From Megaleporinus macrocephalus (Eukaryota; Chordata; Actinopteri; Characiformes; Anostomidae), in the NCBI GenBank assembly GCA_021613375.1, contig CM038703.1, positions 18,846,694 through 18,910,693 on the forward strand: a stretch of 64,000 bases of DNA, read 5' to 3'. Each line of letters opens with the position of its first letter. The stretch's first letter is position 1. The notes beneath the pieces were generated by a model, which saw only the letters and a list, made by a program, of their open reading frames with translations, had not been told where the DNA came from and made no database searches. The position numbers were made by a program, and so were the translations under genes. This document shows, piece after piece, positions 12,961 to 26,255 of this stretch.

Positions 12961-15939
12961 CCGTGCCAGGCTGCATTGATTTTGAAACGAGGTGTCAGCT
13001 CGAAGGGAAAATCGACAAAGGGCAGAGGCTACAACCTGGAATAGTCACATTTATCTGACAACCAGGTGATATCTGTAAAGCATTTAAAAGCTTATGGGTA
13101 GTGTAGCATCGTCCAACTGCAATGCAAACTGCAAAAAAGGCAATTCAATTAAAAGCCACAGCATTTCAAATGTCATCAATCACCCATGTTTTGGGGCTCT
13201 GTTACGTTCTGTTTTCCAAATATTTGTAAGAGCTTGTTAATGAATGTACCATGGAGACAAAAGGGACAGATTTTAAACCAGGCTTTTGTAGGTGATAGCA
13301 CAATTTGGATCAGTGGCACAAAAAATTGCAGCACGTAGAGAAATATGTTTAAAGAAAAATCTTTTTATCCAAAAACTGCCAAGGGCAATCGGGAGGTTTC
13401 TGTGTTAAATAAGTAATGCAGGCTGCCTCTTGATACAAGTTTATGTTAACACAAAAGCAAACTACTCAAAGTTGGTTGTACCATCTTTTTCATGAGGCAT
13501 GGTCTCCTCAGTGGACAATGTGCCAACATGTTAGCTTTCTTTGTTCTTGGAGCTACATGCCTAACTGTGATCTATAAAAATAGAAAAAACAGCCTATGTT
13601 ACACAGGTACGAAGAGAAGCAGACATCTAGAAGCATATGTTTTCCTATTCTAATATATAATGGTCAAGTCACTTTCTATTGATCTGATTTGAAGGAAAAT
13701 GTGTCATTTTGCTGTCTAACTAAGCCCAGTCTGAGAAGCACAGTGTCATCAGCTACCATCAATCCCCATGCATGTCCACAGTGTCAAAAATCACAGAAGC
13801 TAGTCTGTTTGAGACTGCCTAACAAATCCCCAAGATATCAAGCAAGTGGGTGATGGTTTAAATATGCAGTTTGCATGATGCGAATCATTGCTTGTTAACA
13901 ACATCAGCCTCAAACTAAAAAAACAAAAACTTTTTGAGTCATGTCCTGGCTGACTGAGTATACATTTGAGAGAAGACCAAAATTGCGCAAATTAGATGTT
14001 TCATCAAAATATTGCTTTAATAGGTACTCGATTTTCACTTCTCGTTAGCAAAGAAGATTCACTTTGGATGAACTGCACACACAAAATGGTCCCCCTCAAA
14101 TCACTGTCTCGACAGCTTGAGTGTTTTATGCAGCCTGGTCTGCAGCGCTGGAGAAAATACTGACATCCTGCAGTTGCTCATCTGGATGGCTCTATTCTTA
14201 CTGAGCTTTATTTAGGGTCTATTCTCTCTCTCTCTCTCATACACACACACCTCTCTCTCTAAACCTCTATGGAGCCATACGTTCCAGGTTCATGGCTTCC
14301 TGGCTGGAGGGTCTGATAAGCCTCTTTACAAAAAGAGACCATGATTCACTCTGGGGAACTAGCAACACTCACAGGCACATGACAGCCACACTATCGTTGT
14401 CAATCATAGCATTTATGGCTCCACACATGAACGTGGCAACATTAGCTGCCGCATTTAACAGGGAAGGAATCCGTTGCCTGTGAGGGGCTTCACTTACTGT
14501 GTTTGACTGATGTAGCCTCTCATTCCTTTCTGTTGGGAGGGGGGGCTACTGTAGAAGCCATTTTCTGTGCTGAATACACCGGGTGGCTGAACGGCCCATA
14601 ATGGGTAGAGACATCAAAGATATCTAATAATGAATGATGAAAAATTCAGCAAGGTAGAGGAGGATGCAAGGACAAAGCAATGAGAGGTAGACCCAATATC
14701 TCTTTCCCCCCAACCAGCTACTTTGATCTGCAATGGGGACAGAAAAGCACTTCACACTGGTGGGGTAATTATCACCATCATGAAAATTTCATGCATGCTA
14801 AAGGGGAAGCCAAGGTGGAACGCAGAGAGTGACTTTCAAAGCTCGGCACTTCCTCGGCTCAACATACATTGGCATTCACCTCTGGACCTTTCTTGGCTTT
14901 TAACAGTTCTCTGCGTGCATATAACTGAGGGGAGGGGAGAAGGGAAAAAAAGGAGCAGAAGGAGGCTGTAAGCACACCGCAGTGGGTTTAGAAAAAGAGC
15001 CGTGCTTCATGTGGACTGCGGCACAATGATTCCTCAGCATGGAGGACTGATTGGAATCAGCTGGAGCCATGCAGTCCGGCCCTGCTGACGATCCGCACCG
15101 CCACTTATTTCACGCTACATTAACAGACCAAAAGGCCACTTTCCAAGGCCCAAGTGAAACCGGTGAACGGAAGAAGAAAGGGAAAGTTTGCAAAATCATC
15201 AGACAACATTTTCCTCTTCTGTTCCCGAACTTCAAGAAGATTTGTTTCGGTTGAGACGCAAACATTCCTCTTCTTGTCATTAGCAGCTCTTCAATTACTC
15301 ATTTTGTCTAACGACATGACGTGATGAATATGCTGAAAGAGACACTGAGGCGGGGTTTAATCAGTACATCTATAGTCAGAACACAAATATCTGCATCACC
15401 AGAGCAGCAGACACTTGGAATTAAAACACAGGGAGCAGCATCAGAATGAGATCTGCTGCCTCCAGCACATTTTATTGATGCGTCTGCTGACCACAGCTTC
15501 CATTTCAATGAGCTACATTATCTTACCAACAGACAGCATAATTCTAAAACAGGGTACATTTTAGCCATAAAGCTGAAAAATACACAAACAGCTCCTTCCC
15601 CCAAGTCCTGTCCAATGTTTTAGAGAACGGATGTTATTGTAACACGGACACACCAAGCTTCTCAGAGTAATTCACAAAAACAAAACCAAAAGGGAGAATC
15701 CAAAAAGAGAGGTCATATAACTAGCAGAAGTTCCAAAACCAAGATAGGATATACATAAACAGCTCAGCAAGACACAAAGGATATTGGTAATACCTCGCAA
15801 AGAGGCAAGGGAATGGCTCAGGTATAAATAGTTTTTGCTGATGAGGAGACGCACAACAGGTGAGTGAGAAGGGGTGGAGACAGAGCTAGTACTCTGGGGA
15901 GGCAGACGGGTGTGAGTATGCGTGAAATTATTAAATTAT
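12961..15939. other. Intron sequence, no gene
   Basis: Mixed composition with a CT/CA repeat at 14226-14262. Frames of 60-82 codons here match no family I know. Confidence 0.6.
14226..14262. repeat. CT/CA simple repeat
   Basis: (CT)n, then (CA)n, then (CT)n in about 37 bp. Confidence 0.9.
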
Positions 15940-17900
15940 TTTTTGTCAGATTTTTTTACTCAACAGTGCATAGTTGTTTAACCATCTACTGAAACAATGA
16001 GGATCTGGGGATTTCCAGTTTAAGAGTTTTACCGTTTTTGAGTGCAATCAGGGGTTGCCACATCAGAGCAACCAAAAATTGCTAAGTTGTGAACAGGCTG
16101 GATATTTTTATATACTTTCAAAGGCCACCAGAACATGATACATCAGAGAACTTGCAGTAAAACCAGAATGGATGTGACAGGATTGCACCTGTTGCACAGT
16201 GGAGACATGGATTTATCAGTCCCCCATGGCCAATCAGTGAGGACACTAGCATTGTCTGCCCAATAATAATGCCTAAACACTGCTGGGCCCAAACCTCCAG
16301 CTGCTGTGGGTTTTTGCCGATGTGTACTGTTGTACAGCATAAAAATTTATAAAATTGGTATTCAAATTCTTACCAAGATAAATATATTCACTTTTGCTCC
16401 AATTCATTGTACATCCTGAAATTTTACTAAGTAAGTCAACATAGTTTAATAAGATAGAGACAGACGTAATGGGATCAGGCATCGTTATCAACAGATCACC
16501 AGTATATACATAAGGCTTTTAATATTAGCTAATTTAATAGATATGAGAAAGACTCTTGATCGCTACAGCCAATGGCTCCAAAGCAATATTAGTGTAAAGA
16601 GAGAGTGTCCTACGACATAGCTTGAAAGAAATGATATTAGAATTAGTCAAAACAAATGATGTTGGCCTTAATATAGCATTTGTAACCACTGAATAAAAGG
16701 GCTGCACTGCTTGGGTGTCTCAAAAACATGGTCAATTGTTTTTTTGGGCTACTAAAAGAATACTGGCTGCTGTGTATAGGATGCTGTTAAACTGACATAC
16801 ATTTTAGAATGAATCTGGAATAAAACCAGTGTGAAGGAGTGGATTTCCTATTTAGTCTGTATGTATAATAGTTGAAATATGCCTTTCCAACCTGTTAGCC
16901 AGCACTTTCCAAAAATGTAAAAGTGCTGTAGGATGCACAACTGGCTTCCTCCCTCGCCTTATTTTAAACAATTTGCATATATTTGCCTCATAAAGGGAAC
17001 CAGGAAGCCTCCCAAGTTTAAGGGAGGCATTTGCCAGATTGGAAGGCCTGTATAGCAATAAAAAAAAAATCAGATTTGGAAAATGCTGAATCAAGATCAT
17101 TTCTAGATTGCTGAAGAAGGAATTACAGTCCAGGTCATTAACTTTGACTTTTGTTGAGTGTAGCTAAGAATACCGCTCCTTAAAGCAGTCATTTATCTCC
17201 TTTTGATTTGTAATCAGTTTTCCTGTTTTTGATTTAATTTTATGGATTGCTTGCTTGGCTTGCTTTCCCTTTAGCTGTCTTGCTAACAGCCTTTCAAATA
17301 GCTTCCCCTAAGTTGAAGGAAAAGGTTTCCAACACAGCTACTAAGGAAGTGTATTTATATTTTAGTCTTTAGATATTATTATAATTAAGTCGTGAGATGG
17401 AGGATCTGTAAGCCTGTTCAAGTGCTGGGAATGTATTTTCAATTTGCAGGAGTCTATGACTTTGGGCCTTTTTTCTTAAGGACTCAAAGGATTTAACGTG
17501 ACCTTGCATAACAATTTGAAATGTTTCCCATAGGGAAGACTTTCCATTGTCTCCATTGTCATTGGTCTCTAGGAACTCATCAATTCTTGCAGTCATATAA
17601 TCTTTAAATGTCAAATCTTTTAGTAGTAATGGGTTGAAACACAGACAGTAATACTGCTTAGGATAAATGCCTTAAAGTTGAAGAGTGACTGTTATGTTCA
17701 AATATTAAACTACTATGATATTTAGTGCATGTAATATTAGATATGGGCATACAGCAAATTAAGTAATAGTCAATTGTAATTAAAGACCGATTTAATCAGT
17801 GGTTAGTGTTTTGATAGGGAGTGTTTCCTTTGAGGCAGTCTGTCCATATATGGATCAATATGGTTTTTTATTATCATCATCTATCATTCTATTAAATGTT
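15940..17900 (-). mobile_element. Decayed L1-type LINE ORF2 fragment (endonuclease end to reverse transcriptase)
   Basis: Reading on the minus strand from high to low coordinates, broken frames give recognisable LINE ORF2 segments. IDYYLI (end of the endonuclease) is near 17770, then FNPLLLKDLTFKDYMTARID near 17590, LLARQLKGKQAKQAIHKIKS near 17260, and VLANRLERHISTIIHTD near 16870. A YTGDLLITMPDP segment at about 16480-16515 sits where the catalytic YADD should be. KISGCTMNWSKSE follows, then GGLGPAVFRHYYWADN near 16280, typical of the region after the RT core. Stops and frameshifts interrupt every segment and the catalytic aspartate pair is altered, so it is dead. Both ends are approximate. 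The 5' part beyond 17900 may extend further. Confidence 0.8.
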
Positions 17901-18383
17901 TAGTGGAAAAAGTTTGAATCTGAGCTGTATATATTAATCACATCAGCTGCCGTGAAATCATGATACTAACTTTCACTCTCAGCCTCTTTGAGTAAACTAA
18001 CTCAAGTTTTAAAGTGTGTGTCTTCATGAATTAGTGGTTTTCTACAAGAACTTGTTGAAACGCTTGCAGAGACTAAAAGGCTTATTTTAGTTTTATATAG
18101 TTTATATAGTTTGTAGGATCTTACTGAAGATCTTCCACCATATGAGCGGTACCTCTGCATCACCATCAGATCAGGCCATCAATTTGGCTAGTATTTCTAG
18201 CTGATGCTATATTTTACATTTTGATTTGAATGTAAATGTTCTAAAGGATTAAGCCCACTGCTTTTAGTTTCAGCACAAGCAGATTGTATTGAATTGAGTG
18301 ATGGATAAAAACATCTTTTGGAGTGTTTAGCACAGAGAAGTCTTCTCCATCTGTTGGCTTTTTAGAACGCCCATCCCGTCTGA

Positions 18384-18405
18384 TATATATATATTTTTTG
18401 AATAT

Positions 18406-18442
<37 letters not shown>
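18384..18442. repeat. (TA)n microsatellite
   Basis: Two TA runs separated by a short TTTTTTGAATATCAA spacer. The second run (18408-18442) is pure. A T-rich stretch follows to 18460. Confidence 0.95.
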
Positions 18443-18446
<4 letters not shown>

Positions 18447-20217
18447 TTTTTATTTTTTTTTGGGTGCAAACTATTTCAAGCACTGTTTACGCAGTCCCGG
18501 CCTAAGTGGTGCTAAATGTGGAGTCATGTCTGGATTTTCCACAAAACTAACATCTTTTAGTATTTTTATTACTCATATGGAGCTGCAGACCAGTGAAGCT
18601 AATGAAGACATAATCAATCTTTTCTCTTTCAGTTGTTCAATCTTGGATAGGTAAGCAGAGCACCAAATCCACAAAGACTGTTCCGTAAATACTATATATA
18701 TAAACCCTAAGCCTCCATAATGTTTACACATTTATGTTTTACAGAAACGTTCTGTTTTAAACAGTTACTGAGAACAGAAACAATTATCAAAACTTGCCTT
18801 TAATTGATTGAATGGCAAAGCATCACACTGCCAGACAAGGTAATTTCTAAACAAGCACCCCAACATCAATTCCTCATGGCCTGTTATTCTGCAGAGGACA
18901 TTTGTCTCCTTTGCAGCACAGCGGGATTCGATTCCAAGACGTAAATATCTTATGAGACTCATAAAGAGATTTGCGTTGCCGCATGTTGCACTGCGTGGAT
19001 ATTGATTCTGGGCTGCGAATCCTCCCACACAGATAAACTTTGATCCTGCAAGGCCAGTTAATTTAATCACCATGTGAGTCAACTGCTTATGAAGTACGCC
19101 CCTATTTTCCAAAACCCTTTCCTGGGGATTCTGCCCAGCTACAAGTAGTGCCAGTTTAAATGGCTAAGCTGATTGCCCTGCTTCTGCCGCTGCCACAGAA
19201 CAATTAAGAACATGACATCACATCCAGGAACATGCTAATGGACTTGGCCTGGGATATGATTTCCTTATATTACTCTGTTGCCCATTCTCTGGGAGGTGTG
19301 TACAGGGTCAGGCATGGGCCTGGGTCCCTGAAGGCCAGCTGAGCCCAGCTGGGGGGCAGACAACTGCCGTTTTCTGGGACCGGTGCCAAGGTCCCTCAGG
19401 TAAAAAAAAGAAGAAGAACAAAATCACAGGCTGGTCCATTAGCGCTACCTCTTTCCGCTTTCCGCAGAGCTTCTATGCACGGCTGCTAACGTTGGCTGGC
19501 AGTGGCATATTCATTTGCTGGAGCACGAAGTCTGCTTTTCGTCCTGATGCAATATTGTGTCAAAGCACTGGCAGGAGAGCTCTGGTCCAATTATGGAGCT
19601 GGCGAGATGCCAGAACACTGTAAGCATATCTATAGGGCAGGCTGTGGCTTACTGAAGCACTGTTCCTCATCCTCCTCCACTGTTCTAGACTAAAGAGATC
19701 CCCGGTCTATCTCAGGACAAAGTACACATGCAAACCAGGGCGACCCTGCGCACCACTTCAAGGCAGCTGTCTGCGAAGGAAAGTTTGACTAAGGTGAACG
19801 GAAACCATCTCCCTATAATCAGTGTGAACTTCAAGCAGAAGGCCCGGTGCAGGAAGCCTGCAGAAAAATAAAAAGGAACGCAGATCATTACCAGCCCGAG
19901 TGGATTTCTAAATTTGCCTTCGCGATTCTAATCACTTTTCAATTATTCTCTCCGATGGAATCAAATACTTTTTCCTCCGAACAGGGCCACCTTTTTAGGG
20001 CTGGAATGAAGGGGGTGAATCATTAGGTATGGCTGGGTAGTGCGCAGGGCTGTGATTTGGGGCACTGCTGGAATGAAGCAGAGTGAAAAAGACACTTGAG
20101 CGATAAAGGGGGAGCGGATCAAGCATGCCTGTCTCTGCCTGGGCAGGCTGCTAATTGGAAAAAGGCAATGAAGAACTACCATAGTTAGATTAAAGAACGC
20201 CCAGGAACAGGCATTAA

Positions 20218-20252
20218 TTGCACTTCTTCTTCTCTGACAAGAAGAAGTGCAA
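20218..20252. other. Perfect 14-bp inverted repeat (hairpin)
   Basis: TTGCACTTCTTCTT at 20218-20231 and its exact complement AAGAAGAAGTGCAA at 20239-20252 flank a 7-nt loop CTCTGAC. It could form a stem-loop in RNA from either strand. The stem is too short for a canonical microRNA precursor and lies in the sdk1 intron. Confidence 0.9.
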
Positions 20253-22394
20253 ACGCACATACACACGCGCGAGCCCCTCGACTTCTGTTTGTGTCACTGG
20301 CTGACGTTGTTTTTCCTTTCAAATATTTCTTCTAGTCTTTTCTAGCAGAGGACCCCTACCAAGGAAAATGAGAGGGAGTTCCTCGCACAGCCAGCACAGT
20401 AGAAAAGTAGCTGTGCCTTCAGGAACTTTCTGAGTGAACAGATGCTGAACTCTCTGGTGTGTCTTAAGTAGTGAATGCATACCTCGAGTCACGAGCAACC
20501 CAGGACCTCATTTCCTCCCTCTACCTGGTTCAAGTGTAAATTGAGATTTAAAAATATAACTGCATTTAGCAGTATTTTTAGTAGGATCTGTACAGGAATT
20601 GTGGGTGATTTTAAGGTATAAAAAATGAAGGTAAAAAAAGACAATACATCAGATAAAAAAACACATGCAGCACAAAATTCTCAGGCTTTTATAAAACAGA
20701 TAACGTGTAATGTTTGTATTCTAATTAAGATATTTTCTATTATAATTCTTGATTCTTCTAGTTTCATTCATGCACATTTGTTTTTTTAAATCATTTTGAT
20801 ATAAAGCACAGTATGAAATATCACTGTAAATTTAGAAATTTCAGGACGCACTGAATCTATGGCTGCCATGATCATGAAACTGTACCTGATAATTAATTGT
20901 CATATGTAACTGTGATTAACGATTAAATTGTCTTTTCTTGTTTATTATTTGGGACAACTGGCATTAGACCCGGGTGGGAGGCGTTTCCAGTATTGTTTTC
21001 TTCACGGTTTGTTTTGTGAGAAGTAAATGTTTTTCTCATAGATGTCAAAAATAGCTCAAAATCTATCACACTTCTGTGTCGTTCACTGTGTTGAGTTCAG
21101 TGTGTAAGTGTGTCTGGTTGTATAACTTTAACCATAACATATCTCATTTCATCATAATGCTTTATTGTTGATTTATAGTTGCAAATAGGTCCACTCCAAT
21201 GCCCAACTGATACACCTAATAAAGCCCTCATATTAAAATGCAAGCGTAAGCTGAATAAGCCCTAGCTAATAGTGTAATTCACTAAAGCTGATGGATATCA
21301 CGCTGACAAATGAGAAACAAAAAATGATTATTAAAACTGTATGCATCTGACTGGATGTGACAAAAGCACTTTTTAGTCGTGTAAACAGAAATCTACCTCC
21401 TGTAAACAAACAACAAAATACAAAAAACCAAAAAATTACAAAAGCAACATTCACTGTTGTGCAAATATTAGCTGCTGCTTACATCACAACTGCAACACAT
21501 TTGTGTGCACTGAAAGGTGGAGAAACAGGGAGCACAGGTAGATGTAGAGTCTGATATCTTCGCTGTGTTAACCGAGCTACACTGTCGGGATTTTATCAGA
21601 TGTTCTCAGATTGGCTAGCCGCGCTTCCACATATACGCACTTCCGCATATTGTTTTGGGCCCCATGGGAATTAATGTTTGTTCAACCTAGCGCACAGTAG
21701 TCTCAGCCACAGATGGTCCGCTTTCCCGAAAGACTGTTCATTTCATGACTATCTTTTCCTATAGTAAGAGACGGTTTTTGTCCTCAACAGCTTTTAAAAT
21801 GGTTACAAAAACATACACATATGATATACATATGCACACATTTTTGTTTCATTTTATTTTTGTCAAGTTTTATTTTACTTGAGTAAGTATGGTGGCATCA
21901 GTGAAGACCTGAGGTTAGGTCAATTTCTTAACTTCATATACAGTCCTTAAAAAAACGAATGTTTAATGTTAGGTTTAAAAGAACTTAGCTTAACCTCTTT
22001 ATGCATATGTCTCTTATTTTGAAGAGGTGCTAGCAGTAACTAGGCACTGTTGAAGTTTTAAAAAGCGAGTTTTAAACAAAGTAGAGCTATGCTAACAGTT
22101 CTAGCTAAGCTATATTCTGTGTTTTGTGTAGGAGTGTTTTGTAATTGGCCATTTGGCTGAAAGATTAAAATCATTCAGCTTGCTGATCCCAGCACAGGAA
22201 AAGCATTCTTTAGGCCTCTATCAGTTTGTGCCAGTAATACAATAACGTCTCTCTGGTGCTGAATATACAAAGTAATTTGATCTGTTCTGTCATCACCGCT
22301 TTAATGATAAGTTTATCGCAGAAACCATTTATCATATAGCCGAGCTTGTTTACTATGTTTACTCAGCAGCCAACACTGGCTTTACTGCTGAACA

Positions 22395-22525
22395 ATATTA
22401 AATAATGCCCCATCCATGGTGTACCCCAACGTTGCCTGATGATGCTGTGATTGGCTCCAACCCGCCCCCCTGCCCTGACCCCAACTAGCGTAATAAAGTG
22501 GTAGATAATGGATGGATAAAATAAT
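22395..22525. mobile_element. L2/CR1-like LINE 3' tail fragment
   Basis: GATGATGCTGTGATTGGCTC, CAACCCGCC, CTGCCCTGACCCC and a tail AGATAATGGATGGATAAA match the frequent 3' tail of fish L2-type elements (GATTGGCTCCAGC...GATGGATGGA). It is 5'-truncated. Confidence 0.6.
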
Positions 22526-24624
22526 GTGATTAGGTGACTATGCAATTATTGTGACAGAAATAACCAAATCATATTTTTTAAATCATCACATACAGATACA
22601 GTGATGCATGTCTGACTTTTACACAGCGCTTTAGTTCTTTAATGCAGATCCAAGTTTAAGCTCATTTTCAGTTCATGTGCAACTCGATGTGAAACCTTTT
22701 GACACTGCGTGCTAAGAGTTTAAGAATATGACGTTCTGCTTATGATGGTTTGTAAAGAAAAACATGCACAAACTACTACAGAACTCATCATTCATAAACT
22801 GTTCAACAGCATCATACATCTGATTTCATGGTAAGTGAATTAGGACACATTCTGAAATCATCTTACATCCTTAGCATATTTTAAAAGGCTCTTGAGGAGG
22901 CACGCTCTATACATAAAAAAAATAGACCTGCATCTCATACCATAGTTGCATGTGGAGGACTAAAGAACTTGTGCAGGCAGTTTTAAGAGATGTTGTACTG
23001 GACAGTCAGATGCTTGACTTCAGATGGCTAGAAGACACTCAAGAGGACACTAGAGGACATAAGGTGCTAAAACAGATCCTCCACTTAAGTATATGAGTGT
23101 GACATTAGATAGTTTTATGGACTTTGTTTGATGTAGTGAGCAATTAGTTTGTTTGTCTGCTGTGATGAGCTGTTTGCTTACAAGTTTCTTGTAGCTCAGT
23201 AAAAAAACTCAAGAACAGGCGTTTATGCGAAGTGTGTCAACTACGGCACGTGATGTGTCATCTTATTATTCACTGATAATTTCACAGGCACCAACTTTCT
23301 CACATCCGCAAGTCCAAACACTGACCACAGCTCTGCTGGGTGCTGCCTCTGTGATTAAATAATGAACCAAACAGTTCTGTCAAACTGAACCTGAAAGTGA
23401 ACCAGCTGCAAATTTGTGCTCACTAAGAGAGCAAACTTCAAAGGGGACTCGGTTCTTGTTCTGTTCCCACCACAACTCCTTAGAACCCAGACCCCACTTT
23501 TGAAACACTGAATTTTAGGTAGTGCTGTTCATTTCATCATATACGTTTGATACTCTGGTTAAATCCTCAAATTCCATTAGTGCCAAGCTATTTAAAGCCA
23601 TTAAAAGGTCACCACTGTTCAGGTAATCATCATTACGGACTGAAATTATTTTTTTAATTAAACAACATATTTTTTTACTGTATATTATAATTTTTTACCA
23701 AAATTAATTAACAGTTAATTAAACCTCTTGAGTCTGCTTTTGATTTCAATTTGGGTAAGGAATTTAAAGCTGCATCCAATCCACTACCGATATGCGTGGT
23801 TGGTCGCAAAAGTGGGTGGCGCTCTGAGACTATCTAATAGACCTTTTGGGTAGCAACAGGAACTACTAGCCACACCTACTGCTTTACGATTGGTTGTGCT
23901 GATACTTAGCCACATCATGTCACGCAAAAGTTAAAAACACTTGTTAAACTTTATATGACCCTGCACATCTGCCATCTAGGCTCTTTTCTCTACGCTCACT
24001 GCTGGGACTCGTGCAGCGAAAATCCCATTAAAAATAAAGTGTTTGAAAACACTGTGGTGTTTTGTGGACAGCGTTTGCCTTCAACATGTTAAATTACAAA
24101 GCACCTACATTAATATGTCAGTGCTGCTGTCTTGTCAAATGATCTTGAGTAGTAGTTTAAAACATGTCATTTGATCTGTTTTTACCTGTTTAAGTTATAA
24201 AGGACGGTGGCTGTTTAAGTAAGGTAAGCCATGAGGTTCAACATACTGTATATAAAGCAAAACACCACATGGAGTGGATCTGTTTTGTTTTTATAATGCA
24301 GAAATAAATTAGAGCACAAAGGGAACAAACCAAACTGAGACTATCAGAAAGGTAGTCTGAGTTTGGTCTGTTGTTGGGGCTGTTTAGAATGGTGTCCACT
24401 TGAAGGGTCGACTTCTGACTCCACTTAAATGGTCCAAGATTGACACGCTGATAGAGTCACTATTTGTGTGTTCATTTGTCAAAAAATGTAAACAGTAATA
24501 AAAATGTCATTATCACTTTTATGTGTTTTATACTGTATTCATGTATTATTTCAATACATGTATGTTTTTATGGTGTCGTGAATTCTTACAATATCCAGCA
24601 CTAGCTCATGTCACTGGTGATATT
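22526..24624. other. Intron sequence left of the satellite
   Basis: AT-rich. No coding frame or known repeat is recognised. The array begins abruptly in TTACTACCAGTCAAACG. Confidence 0.6.
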
Positions 24625-26255
24625 TACTACCAGTCAAACGTTTTAGATCACTACCAATCAAACGTTTTAGTACTCTACCAGCCAAACGTTTTAATACACT
24701 ACCAATCAAACGTTTTAGTACTCTACCAGCCAAACGTTTTAATACACTACCAATCAAACGTTTTAGTACTCTACCAGCCAAACGTTTTAATACACTACCA
24801 ATCAAACGTTTTAGTACTCTACCAGCCAAACGTTTTAATACACTAGCAATCAAACGTTTTAATACACTACCAATCAAACGTTTTAATACACTACCAATCA
24901 AACGTTTTAATACACTACCAATCAAACGTTTTAATACACTACCAATCAAACGTTTTAATACTCTACCAGCCAAACGTTTTAATACACTAGCAATCAAACG
25001 TTTTAGTACTCTACCAGCCAAACGTTTTAATACACTAGCAATCAAACGTTTTAGTACTCTACCAGCCAAACGTTTTAATACACTAGCAATCAAACGTTTT
25101 AATACACTACCAATCAAACGTTTTAATACACTACCAATCAAACGTTTTAATACACTACCAATCAAACGTTTTAGTACTCTACCAGCCAAACGTTTTAATA
25201 CACTAGCAATCAAACGTTTTAATACACTACCAATCAAACGTTTTAGATCACTACCAATCAAACGTTTTAGTACTCTACCAGCCAAACGTTTTAATACACT
25301 AGCAATCAAACGTTTTAATACACTACCAATCAAACGTTTTAATACACTACCAATCAAACGTTTTAGTACTCTACCAGCCAAACGTTTTAATACACTAGCA
25401 ATCAAACGTTTTAGTACTCTACCAGCCAAACGTTTTAGATCACTACCAATCAAACGTTTTAGTACTCTACCAGCCAAACGTTTTAATACACTAGCAATCA
25501 AACGTTTTAGTACACTACCAGCCAAACGTTTTAATACACTAGCAATCAAACGTTTTAGTACTCTACCAGCCAAACGTTTTAATACACTAGCAATCAAACG
25601 TTTTAGTACTCTACCAGCCAAACGTTTTAATACACTAGCAATCAAACGTTTTAGTACTCTACCAGCCAAACGTTTTAATACACTAGCAATCAAACGTTTT
25701 AGTACTCTACCAGCCAAACGTTTTAATACACTAGCAATCAAACGTTTTAGTACACTACCAGCCAAACGTTTTAGTACTCTACCAGCCAAACGTTTTAGAT
25801 CACTACCAGCAAACGTTTTAGTACTCTACCAGCCAAACGTTTTAGATCACTACCAATCAAACGTTTTAGTACTCTACCAGCCAAACGTTTTAGATCACTA
25901 CCAATCAAACGTTTTAGTACTCTACCAGCCAAACGTTTTAGTAACACTACCAGCCAAACGTTTTAGATCACTACCAATCAAACGTTTTAGTACTCTACCA
26001 GCCAAACGTTTTAGTAACACTACCAGCCAAACGTTTTAGTACTCTACCAGCCAAACGTTTTAGTAACACTACCAGCCAAACGTTTTAGATCACTACCAAT
26101 GAAACGTTTTAGTACTCTACCAGCCAAACGTTTTAGATCACTACCAATCAAACGTTTTAGTACTCTACCAGCCAAACGTTTTAATACACTACCAATCAAA
26201 CGTTTTAGTACTCTACCAGCCAAACGTTTTAATACACTAGCAATCAAACGTTTTA
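24625..26255. repeat. Higher-order block, copy 1, and dimeric left arm of the 24-bp array
   Basis: The left arm alternates two unit types, one with TACTCTACCAGCC and one with ATACACTAGCAATC or ATACACTACCAATC, giving a 48-bp dimer over many copies. The right part (about 25.3-26.25 kb) matches copy 2 at a 1635-bp offset, apart from one extra dimer. Confidence 0.7.

Larger units (their letters stand above)
17901..22394. other. Intron sequence, no gene
   Basis: It holds a TA microsatellite and the 20218-20252 hairpin. Two compositionally smooth blocks (18740-19140 and 19290-20300) could be conserved elements. A 115-codon minus-strand frame at 18765-19112 has no recognisable domain. Confidence 0.55.

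Noticed and set aside
18920..18940. GGGATTCGATTCC as the B box of a tRNA gene
   Set aside because: No matching A box or cloverleaf is found at tRNA spacing.
18765..19112. 115-codon minus-strand frame
   Set aside because: No recognisable domain and no splice or transcript context; may be a conserved non-coding block instead.
24611..25789. 392-codon basic repeat protein as a real gene
   Set aside because: The frame follows from a 24-bp period, similar frames exist on the opposite strand, there is no start context, signal or unique domain, and it lies inside the sdk1 intron.
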